A DNA stretch of 39,862 bases from Schoenoplectus triqueter (taxonomy: Eukaryota > Streptophyta > Magnoliopsida > Poales > Cyperaceae). Of this stretch, positions 21,897 through 30,800 are shown one piece after another; position 1 is the first letter of the stretch, and each line of letters starts with the position of its first letter. A program made the position numbers and the translations under genes. The notes below the pieces were generated by a model that worked only from the letters and a program-made list of their open reading frames with translations, did not search any database and had not been told where the DNA came from. The DNA lies in the NCBI GenBank assembly GCA_964058805.1, contig CAXKVV010000670.1:1-39862 (forward strand), given 5' to 3'.

Positions 21897-22706
21897 CTTA
21901 GATATGTCAAAATTTTGTGATTTTCGCTTATTACCAGTGCGGCCGCCATTTCCTCGGCCTCCACCTTGTCCACGTTCGCGTCCTTGACCTCTTCCATGAC
22001 GGCCTCCTCTTTTAGTGCTGCTGGAACTACCATCTTTCTTCCCCTTTGCGCACTTAACCTCCCACTCGGCCTATGTGAGAAGTAATTGTTCTCCACTGCC
22101 CTTTGAGTACACTCGACCTTTAAGACCTTCCTCGAAGGTTCTGAGACGACCGATTGCCTATGATACTGACATCTTCTCGATAGTACCAATAATCTGAAGA
22201 AACCGATCTGGCACTGAACTGAATAATTTTTCAACCACCTCGCTATCATCAAGTTTCGTGCCAAGTGATCGAATTTCAGCCACCAGCGTGGTAAGCTTCA
22301 TAGAGTACTCATTTACAGTTTCAGAGTCCTCCATTTGTAACTTATTCAGTTGTCATTTTAGCACCTGTACATGTGCCTTCTTAACACAATCTTCACCAAC
22401 TCGCATCTCCCTGAGTGCTTTCCAGGCCTGCTTGGCTGACTGCTTCTCTGCAATTTCCATCATGACATCGTCTGGCACTGCCTGAGATATAGCCACCATT
22501 GCTCCTTAATCCTTGTCCTCATCTATGTCCTCTCCTTCGATCACATACCAAACTCCCAGCGAACGAAGTACTATCTTCATCTTAACAACCCATATGCCGT
22601 AATTAGTTTCGCTTAACATGGGATACTGAATCGGTATAGACACATCTTTGCCCATCAGTTTAGGAACTGCAAGTGTCTTAGATGGATCTCCTTCTTCATC
22701 TGCCAT
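21897..22706 (-). pseudogene. Copia Gag, N-terminal and capsid region with stops
   Basis: The start MADEEGDPSKTLAVPKL at 22706 lies 31 bp inside the primer site. NYGIWVVKMKIVLRSLGVW is the typical copia Gag motif. After the stop at about 22504 the same reading continues with KQAWKALREM, ETVNEYSMKL and a Gly/Arg-rich stretch leading to the zinc knuckle, but with further stops near 22352, 22162 and 22074. The capsid cannot be made. Confidence 0.85.
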
Positions 22707-22737
22707 GGATTTTTGAACACTCGGCTATTGCAGTACT

Positions 22738-22750
22738 GGCTCTGATACCA
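22738..22750 (-). other. Primer binding site of the copia element (tRNA-iMet)
   Basis: On the - strand it reads TGGTATCAGAGCC, complementary to the 3' end of initiator-Met tRNA, 2 nt inside the 5' LTR. Confidence 0.9.
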
Positions 22751-22752
22751 AA

Positions 22753-23076
22753 TGTTTGTTGTTAATTTAATATCAGTGATCCGTTTTTCTCTCTCTTACT
22801 GGTATCGTACAAGAAAGAATAACACAAGAAGAATTTGCGATGCTAAAAAAATGCATCTTTTCTTAGGATTTTATAACACAACAAATAACTGTAGATCTAA
22901 AATTACATCCCACGTTTGGAGAATAAGTGCACACTAAAAATAACTCCTACTCTATTCTCAGCCACAGGCTGGAATAACCTGACAATTTTAACTTGTACTC
23001 AAATAAGAAAACCTTTGCTGAAAATAAACAAATCAAATACTGGACACATCTTTCTAACAACGAGATTAAATCATCA
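22753..23076 (-). repeat. 5' LTR of the copia element
   Basis: 324 bp with TG...CA ends, matching 18164-18471, and followed on the outside by the TAATT target duplication. It keeps about 17 bp that the other LTR lacks. Confidence 0.9.
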
Positions 23077-23356
23077 TAATTACAGTGTAGTTGGAGGATG
23101 TTATGATAATAATTCAAAAAAACTACTAAAATCGGCTAATTATGCTATAAAAATGGAAATGCTAATAAGAAAAAAAAACAATGCAACTGCTGATACTTGC
23201 AAGCCGCCAAGATAATTGATGAGAATTAGGGTTTAAATTACAATAAAGATGATCCAAAATAACAACATTAAGTCTCTTACATAGCTCAGCAAAAAGACAA
23301 GATAAGAAAAGATATAAAATGCCAACTGCACTATCGTACTAGTACGTGCCGGATGC

Positions 23357-23510
23357 GTCCCACAGCACAGCTCAGCGCAGCTCCTTATTAGCACTCAACT
23401 CAAATGGGTTTCTAACTCAACTTGCAGCCTAATTCCCCTGACTTGGCCATTGTAGATTTAAATTGCTAATATTGTTCAACGGTCACTAGTTGAGTATGTT
23501 CATCAGTTGT
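23357..23510 (-). repeat. LTR remnant of the gypsy relic (3' side)
   Basis: Aligns with 29925-30085 with gaps and many changes. The chromodomain piece ends inside it, as also happens in the gypsy element at 8405. Confidence 0.6.
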
Positions 23511-23669
23511 CATTCCTCTCACCAGTTGAGTATATTTGCTTGCAATTTCATTATAATCCTCCCAAGTTGAATCTTCTCCCACAATATTGAGCCATTTGAT
23601 CAATAATTGTACTACTGATTCATTATTTCCTTTGATGATTTTTCTTGCCAGTATTTCATCCAGTACCAA
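23466..23669 (-). pseudogene. Chromodomain piece of the gypsy relic
   Basis: 67 residues: EILARKIIKGNNESVVQLLI followed by WEDYNE, which is the chromodomain pattern at the end of chromovirus integrases. It is related to, but clearly different from, the chromodomain at 8769-9146, so this is another lineage. Confidence 0.75.
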
Positions 23670-23709
23670 CCAATGCCTTTTTTGGGACTCATAACTGGTA
23701 AATCGAGTT

Positions 23710-24123
23710 TCATTGCTTCTCCTCTTCCAACTTTGGTTTTAATTGAGATACATGTATCACTAGATGTATTTGAGAATTGGGTGGCAATTTTAATTTGTAT
23801 GCAACTGACCCTACATTCTCAATTATCTCAAATGAACCATAAAACTTAGAGTTAACCTTTGAATGATTCTTACCAGACACTAACAATTGTAACTTCAAGA
23901 GTACCCAATCACCCACTTGAAAAACTCTCTCTGATCTCTTCTCATCTGCAAAATGCTTCATTCTCTCTTGAGCTTTCAATAATTGCTTCTTCAGTTCTAG
24001 AGTGGTATGATATCTTTCTTGCATGATTTCATTTACTATTTTTGATGCACTTTTAAGAGGTTCCCTAGTAGGTAACAATGTTGGTGCATAGCCATACAAC
24101 ACTTGAAAATAGATTGTTTTCAA
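23710..24123 (-). pseudogene. Integrase C-terminal part of the gypsy relic
   Basis: 137 residues with FQVLYGYAP, RMKHFADEKR, FQVGDWVLLKLQ and IHLVIHVSQLKP, the conserved order of the gypsy integrase tail. Upstream, to about 24840, integrase continues only as fragments; YHPQSDGQTER is still readable near 24245-24285. Confidence 0.82.
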
Positions 24124-24842
24124 GGAACTATGATAACTGATATTGTATTAATATTCTGCAAGGGACAACCACTTACACTATTTCTTAGGTTAGTTTTGTA
24201 CCATACATCTCAAATAGTTTTTCAAACACTAGTTCATTCTTTCAGTTTGCCCATCAGATTGAGGGTGATAAGTCGAGCTGAAATTCAGTTTAATTCTCAA
24301 TCTTTCCATCATTGACTTCTAAAAAATACTAGTGAATATTACATCTCTATCACTTACAATGCATTGAGGCAGTCCATGTAAATTATACACATTTTCCAAG
24401 AAGATATGTGCTCTATCCACTACAATGAATGAGTGTGAGAGAGAAAAGAAATGAGCATACTTGAAAAATTTGTCAATAATTACCATTATGATAGTTTTGC
24501 CCTCAGATTTGAATCTCAGTTATGAAATCCATACTCACATATTGCCAAGCCCCTTCAGGAATTTTTAAAGGCTGAAGCAACCCAAGAGTTTTGATATTAA
24601 TTTCATATTTGTTCATTTAACATGTTCCACAAGTCCTTACATACTCATGCGCTGCCTCTTTTAATTTTGACTAATAATATATTTTCTTTACCTTTTGGTA
24701 GGTGCCTAAAATACTTAAATATCCTCTTAGACCTAAATCATGAATCTCCCTTAGCATTTTGATTCTCTACTCTCCACTACTTCTAATAAAAATTTGTTTC
24801 CTTATACTTCACAACTCCATTATTGATTTCATATAGCTTCTC

Positions 24843-25055
24843 TTATTCTTTGCCCTCCTCAATTATTTGCTTCACTTCCTGAATCCACTTGTCACCTTCA
24901 TAGTTTTCTTTTATGTCATCTACCCATTTAGAGATTAATTCAAAAATTCTCATGATTTTACTATGCCCTTCTTTTCTTGATAAAACATCAACCACTTTAT
25001 TTTCTACACTTTTTTTATACTCAATGGTGTAATTTAATCTAAGCAACTTGCACAA
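24843..25055 (-). pseudogene. RNase H tail of the gypsy relic
   Basis: 70 residues with IEYKKSVENKVVDVLSRKEG, the typical end of the gypsy RNase H domain. The rest of RNase H, to about 25280, is broken by stops, with phrases such as the tether to RT still recognisable. Confidence 0.7.
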
Positions 25056-25279
25056 ACCTTAGTGTTGCATAGTATGATTAACTCTTTGTTCAAGTAAGTG
25101 TGTCAAACTCATTTAATCATTTTTAATTATAAATTTGCTACTAATGAGATAGTGCCTCCATTTCTTGACAATCTCTAAAAGTGTCAGAAATTCCTTCTCA
25201 TATGTTGACAACCCATCGCCTTCACACCCAATTCTATACTCAAATAGGCAATTGGCTTTCTATTTTGCATAATCATAGT

Positions 25280-25513
25280 CTATATTCCCTTGTCACATGC
25301 ATCGGTTTCACATGCATCTTCAACACTCTTGCTATATACTAACATATCATCAAAGAACACTAGCACATACCTTCTTAATACTTGCTTAAAAACTTCATTC
25401 AATAGTGATTGAAATGATGTAGGAGCATTTATCAAGCCAAATGGCATGGCAGTGAACTCAAAGTGGCCATGATGGGTCCTGAATGCTGTCTTGAACATAT
25501 CTCCTTCTTTCAT
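25280..25513 (-). pseudogene. Reverse transcriptase palm of the gypsy relic
   Basis: 77 residues with [20 protein letters not shown] followed by the catalytic [11 protein letters not shown]. The active-site Asp pair is intact, but stops flank the piece on both sides. RT remains are seen to about 25870 in broken frames. Confidence 0.85.
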
Positions 25514-26330
25514 TCTAATTTGGTGATATATAGCCCTTAAGTCAATATTTGAGAAGTATCAATTATGGAAATTGAGAACTTATTTTTAATAGTATAGGTG
25601 TTTAATTGTCTGTAATCAATACCTATCTGTCAGCTTTCATCCTTTTTCTTCACTAACAACACTGATGAAGCAAAATGGCTACTTGAGGGTTGTATAAATT
25701 GCTTTTACAATAGCTTTTCAATGATCTTTTCTATCTCAAGTTTCTAAAAGTAAGAGTACCGATACAATTTGAGATTAACTGGTTTGGTGTTTGGCAAGAG
25801 TGGTATAAAGTGATCAGAGACTTTCTTGGATGGTAGGGAATTAGGCTCCTTAAACATATCCTTATATTCTTATAACACTCATTTCATCCTTGGATGTACT
25901 TTGTCTGTCATCTCATCTTCATTCATCATACTGAAAATTGGCACTCTTCATTCATCATACTAAAAATGTGTGCCAACAACACTTCACTACCCTTTCTCTT
26001 TTTCTTTTCAAGATCAATGCCTCCCTCACATAGATTTATTTTTTGCTTTCTCTTCTTGAACTTGCAGCTTAACATCATTTGTTATTGTATTTGAACTATA
26101 TAATGTCTCTACCCCAATCAATTTTCATGGGTCACATGTTAGTGAGCCAATCCAATCATAATATTAAATCATACCCTTGGATATCCAGTACCCTCATATC
26201 TTTCACAAATTCTTGTCCCTGGATATGAAAGTGTAATGCTTTGCATTGTTGATCAATTATCATTCTAGCACTATTTGCTATTGTTACTATCATGGTTATG
26301 GTTTGTACCATTTAATTTTAACTACCCTTA

Positions 26331-26610
26331 GGGTTTGTTTGGCACTCCATGAAATAACAAAAAATAGGAATAAAATTGTTATTCCGACGAATTAATTTGC
26401 CAAATGAATTTTAGACTAAGTAGAAGAGTGCAGAAGAATGCTAATCCGGTATACCAACTTATAGGTGGAATACCGGATTAGCTCTTGTCGGAATAATGAT
26501 TATTGTTTGATTATATTGTATTATATTATTATATTATGATTATGATTTTTTATTATTATATTATTATATTATGATTTTGATTATAATTTATTATTATATT
26601 AATATTATGA

Positions 26611-26649
<39 letters not shown>

Positions 26650-27320
26650 ATATAATAAATATAATTTTAGTATTATATTATTATATTATGAATATAAATA
26701 TAATTATTTTATTATTATATTATTATTATATTATGATGATTATGACTATGATTATTATTATGTATTATTATTATTTTATTATATTATATTATATTATATT
26801 ATTATATTATGATTATAGTTATGATTATATTATTATGATTATAATTATTTATAATTATTATGATTATTATTACAATTTTTTATTATTATGGTTATATTAT
26901 TATATTATTATGATTATGATTATTATTTGATTATGTTGTATTATATTATTATATTATGATTATATTATTAAAATTATGATTATATTATTATTATTATTAT
27001 TATTATATTACTACATTATCATTATGTTTATATTACTATGATTATAACTATGAATTTTATTATTTATTATTATTATTATTATTATTATTGTTACTATTAT
27101 GATTATTATTTTATTTTTATTTTTATTATCATCATCGTTATTAGTATCATAATTATCCATATTTTAACTATTCTGATTAACAACTGCCAAACGATATTTT
27201 TGCTCTTTTGAATAGTCAAGAATACTATTCTTCTACCACTCTTCTAAAAAGACATTATCCTATCAATCTTCCAAAATTACTACTCTTCCAAAGTTATTCC
27301 TTAATTTGCCAAACAAACCC
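26331..27320. mobile_element. Tourist-like (PIF/Harbinger) MITE, swollen by a microsatellite
   Basis: The ends are perfect 14-bp inverted repeats: GGGTTTGTTTGGCA at 26331 and its inverse TGCCAAACAAACCC ending at 27320. Both flanks carry TTA (26328-26330 and 27321-27323), the 3-bp target duplication of PIF/Harbinger elements. The insertion splits the protease gene of the gypsy relic. At 990 bp it is long for a MITE because the centre is a TTA-rich microsatellite. The open frame at 26571-26930 is just translated repeat. Confidence 0.88.
26510..27140. repeat. Long imperfect (TTA)n / (TTATA)n microsatellite
   Basis: About 630 bp composed almost only of TTA, TTATTA, TATTATA and GATTA units, with nearly pure TTA runs at 26610-26645, 26985-27006 and 27065-27090. 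It lies inside the Tourist-like element. Confidence 0.9.
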
Positions 27321-27559
27321 TTAATTATTATAGGGTTAACAAAAGAGAAGGTGCTTCCACTATCTAGAAGAGCACAAATAGGTGGCTTCTTAATTCCCCC
27401 TTTGAATTTCATCACCTTGATAGTCTTTGTATCTCTTGCACTGAACATGAAAACCATAACCTCTTCTACTTCTTCTGTATTTTCATCAGTGGTTTCTTCT
27501 ATATCACTATCATATTCAGTCAACACTTCTTCCTCTTCATGTATTTCCATTACATTCAA
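27263..27559 (-). pseudogene. Protease piece of the gypsy relic
   Basis: The - strand frame reads ICALLDSGSTFSFVNPIII, the aspartic protease active site, and is then interrupted by the Tourist-like element at 27320. An acidic linker (EEEEVL and TDENTEEVEEV) precedes it. A damaged zinc knuckle (GLCHKSNEKYFSPCKC) lies just upstream, around 27580-27640. Confidence 0.8.
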
Positions 27560-27658
27560 AACTTATGGAGTACACTTACATGGAGAAAAATATTTTTCAT
27601 TACTTTTGTGGCAAAGTCCTAGAGATCTTCTTTGTTCATAAATGGTACTTCTCCAATT

Positions 27659-29064
27659 GGGTGTAAGTTGTGCACCCTTGTAAGGTAATTGTTGTACTTA
27701 ATAATTTTATTTTATTTTATTATTTTTACAAATTTTAATTAAATTTAACAAGTTTTTTTATGATATTTGTGTAGGATCTTATAAATGCTTCAAGGAATTC
27801 AAGATAAAAAATGTTGAAGAAGCTTCAATGAAGATATAAGATCATAATTAAAGGTATAGTTTAAAATTTTATGTATCTTTATAACTTTGCAAGGAAAAAA
27901 GTCTGCTGCAGTAAACCGTTATAACGATTATTCAACTGTTATAACGTTTCATAATTTTACACTTAAATATTTTAAAAATTTTCTAAAAGTAGAGACATCA
28001 CAAATTTAACAAGCGTATCGTTATGTAACGATACATAAAACATTAACGCTTCAGTAACGTTTAACGATTCACTGAGTCGTTATAACTTACTAAAGTGCAC
28101 TAGACCTTGTCAGAGTCTGGTCAAACTAGTTAAACCGTTGCTAACGTTCTGTAAAATGTTAAATATTTTCTCTTATCGTTATAACGGTTTATCTTATTCA
28201 TTTTTTAGCTGTTATAACGTTATAAAAAGTTCTAACAAGGGATATTATTGAAAACTCAAGATTCAAAATCAAGAAATGTTATAATGGTTTTTGAACTGTT
28301 ATAACGGTTTCCTACGCAAGAATACCAACTGTTTTTTTAAAGAGCTCTATTTAAGGTGCTGCTTTAGGAATGTCCAAACTGATCAAACTTTTATAATTCT
28401 GAGCAATCTGAGCACTCATTCAAAAGATATCAAATAACCCATACATTGTTTTCTTGTAAACACAAAAAACTAAGATCTTAAATTAACTAAATCCAGTAGA
28501 TTTCTTGTAATCTTTTCTGAGCATTGTTTAGCTCTAATATTTGAGCTTTAGTTGAATTTTCTTTTCAGCTTCTAGCTGATTTTTCTGAGTCTTGAGTGCC
28601 CATTATTGTACTTTATTTTGTTAGATTATTTTTAGTCTTGTTGTACTTATTTTTATGAAGAACCTAAATCTTCTAATTATAAAATATTTTTTAAGTAATA
28701 AAGCAGCGTCCCGTTAGTGGGACGAGACCCAGAGACGTAAATTTTATAACCAAACTTCGTTAACATATCTTGTGTTCTCTAAAATTCCGCACTTGTATCT
28801 TTTATACTTCACATTTGATATTTTCTATAAAGTTATACTTCTTATTGAAAATTATGATAGATTATTTTACATCAATTGCTCTTTTTGGCAATTGATATTT
28901 GATTAAATTCTCATAATATATTTTTATACTTAATTGTTGTATTCTCTCAGTACTTATTTTAAATCAATTTTTGTGTGAATTTGTAGAAAAATTGCTATCT
29001 ACCAAACTATTTTTTCTAACTTGTCCAAATTTATGTAAACTTGTATTTTGATAAATACCATCAG
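27659..29064 (+). mobile_element. Insertion resembling a solo LTR (about 1.4 kb)
   Basis: The block separates the gag capsid remains (29073 onward) from the zinc knuckle remains (to 27650) of the gypsy relic, so it is an insertion. CAATT occurs at both edges (27654-27658 and 29065-29069), a candidate 5-bp target duplication. Inside, in + orientation, there are TATTTAAG near 28349, AATAAA at 28697-28702, a perfect hairpin (CGTCCC-GTTAGT-GGGACG, 28707-28724) and a GACGTAA...TCGTTAACATATCTTG stretch that resembles the R-U5 part of plant copia LTRs. No coding frame is present. The exact ends are not the usual TG...CA with this duplication, hence the caution. Confidence 0.55.
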
Positions 29065-29072
29065 CAATTACT

Positions 29073-29830
29073 TTAAAATATCAGTACTATTTCAGTACTA
29101 ACATTTGCGTTTCCCTTTTTGTCCTTGATGAACCTTTTCCTTTCCATTAGATATTTCAGGGCTTGTTGGGGCTTACTGACCACCTTGTACCTCTTTTGTT
29201 GGCTTTCAAAGCTCAATTCAAATTTGTATGCATAATTAAATACATCATTCAACTTTCTTGGGTTTAACACATCAACTAGATGCTTAATTTCTTTTCTCAG
29301 CCCCATTTATAAAACCCTTGAATAAAAATACTTCTTTCAAATTAGAGTCATAGTACATTAATCTGGCTTTCATTCTATTGAATCTTTTGATATACTCCTC
29401 TATTGTTCCGACTTGGTGGAACTTTTTGAACTCATCTACTAGGTGTTTAATGGTTGTTAGTTTAAACCGGACACTCATCTCCTCAACTAATAAGTTTCAT
29501 TGTGGGGTTTGATTATAATTTACCACTATTCTATATCATTCATTCATCTCTTCTGAAAAGTGTATAACTGCCATCTTGGTTTTGTAGGGTTCAGGAACTT
29601 GATGCATATCAAAATAGTATTCACAGTTCATTTGCCACTCTATTGGATCTCCACCATCATATTTTGGAAACTCAATTCGTGGCAACCTCATATTGTTGGC
29701 AATACCTTGTCGTTGATGCCTTCTCCCTATTTCCCTTACAAAATCTAATCCCCAGTTGTACTATTTTTTTTATTGATTTTGAATGTTTCTTCATTCGGTG
29801 TTTTAGGCAACAATTGGAACATCGATACCA
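29073..29830 (-). pseudogene. Gag capsid of the gypsy relic
   Basis: Open pieces at 29073-29306 and 29284-29478 read LVDEFKKFHQVGTIEEYIKR and FLFKGFINGAEK, then KHLVDVLNPRKLNDVFNYAY, the Gag capsid order. Further upstream, with stops, IEFPKYDGGDPIEWQMNCEY is readable near 29605-29685. The frames overlap by a frameshift. Confidence 0.8.
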
Positions 29831-29924
29831 ATGTTAGTACCCCGGTATCAATACCAACACCACCCTCTCTTCATTCCTTACTAAACTATTGGGAGGTTGT
29901 TGTGTATTGCTTTGACCAATTCCA

Positions 29925-30085
29925 GTACCACAACACAGCTCCTTGCTAGCTTTCAACTCAAATGGACTTCTAACTCAACTTCAGCCCATCTCCTTGACCC
30001 AATTCTCTTGATTTGACTGTTTTAGATTTGAATTGTTGAAATTGTTCAATGGTCACTAACTAAGTATGTTCATCAGCTGACAGAG
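29925..30085 (-). repeat. LTR remnant of the gypsy relic (5' side)
   Basis: Counterpart of 23357-23510. On the - strand it begins TGTCAGCTGATGAAC, against TGACAACTGATGAAC in the other copy. The LTR may extend to about 29832, where TGTTAG stands next to the weak primer site. Confidence 0.6.
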
Positions 30086-30241
30086 GACACTGTCGTAGAG
30101 TAGCTTGGTCAAGTAGTATAAGGACAAGAAGAGAGCAAGAAAAGATGTCATGAAAGGCGCTGAGAGAGGACACTGTCGTAGAGTAGCCTGATCAAGTAGT
30201 ATAAGGACAAGAAGAGAGCAATAAAAGATGCCATGAAAGGC
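30082..30241 (+). repeat. Tandem duplication of a 77-bp unit
   Basis: Copies at 30082-30158 and 30165-30241 start AGAGGACACTGTCGTAGAGT and differ at about five positions, separated by 6 bp. The unit abuts the LTR remnant of the gypsy relic. Confidence 0.9.
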
Positions 30242-30282
30242 AATAATACTGAATTTGTAAATCCGATATTGAATTTGTAAGT

Positions 30283-30341
30283 TTAGTGAGGGGCATTTTA
30301 GATATTACAGATAATATTGAATTTTCAATAACAAAATTATA
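30283..30341 (-). repeat. 59-bp dispersed repeat, copy 2
   Basis: Reverse complement of 17585-17643 at about 90% identity by eye. Confidence 0.75.
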
Positions 30342-30800
30342 GGCACACTGAAATCAAAATTATATAACTCAGTATTTTTAGGAAATAGACGAATTCCATT
30401 AAACATTAAGTGCTATACGACTTGAAGTCTTGAAATCATCAAGAATTACACACGTCTGGTAGATCTATCAATTTTGAAAATTTTGTCCATCATCTAAAAC
30501 TTGTTGAATATGTTTAATTTTCGGAAAATTTACTGTAGAAACAACCAGTAACTTGCTCAATGTATTTATTTTGAAATTTCTCAGTGAAAAATAATCTGTT
30601 GATTTTTAGAAGATCTCGCTTTCTCGCATAAGAGGGTACTATAGATGAAAGTGCAAAACAAAGGAAAACAAATAACCGGCCCTGCCAATGAACAGAGTCG
30701 AGTTGTCAATTTCTCTCGAACAAGCAGCAAATTAAAAGTCTTCCTTACCTCTTCCCTAATTTCTCTTTCCATTCCTTTCCTTTCCTTTTTTGCCTCTACC

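Larger units (their letters stand above)
18164..23076 (-). mobile_element. Ty1/copia LTR retrotransposon, nearly full length, decayed
   Basis: The 4,913-bp element has perfect 5-bp target duplications TAATT at 18159-18163 and 23077-23081. On the - strand it reads LTR, primer site for initiator-Met tRNA, gag, protease, integrase, reverse transcriptase, RNase H, LTR; integrase before reverse transcriptase marks it as copia. About four stops in gag, one between the RT pieces and other frame breaks disable it, yet the protease-integrase part is still open for 500 codons. LTRs differ at about 14 positions and by one indel of about 17 bp. Confidence 0.95.
23357..30085 (-). mobile_element. Old Ty3/gypsy relic with two nested insertions
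   Basis: Degraded gag, protease, RT, RNase H, integrase and chromodomain pieces appear in gypsy order on the - strand. Flanking direct repeats (23357-23510 and 29925-30085) look like LTR remnants: both contain CACAGCTCCTT, CAACTCAAATGG and TATGTTCATCAG. A weak primer-site-like TGGTATCGATG occurs at about 29820-29831 on the - strand. A Tourist-like element (26331-27320) and a solo-LTR-like insertion (27659-29064) interrupt it. It is clearly older than the other two retrotransposons, with stops throughout. Confidence 0.82.

Noticed and set aside
26571..26930. 119-residue frame rich in Tyr and Ile
   Set aside because: It is translation of the TTA microsatellite, not a gene.
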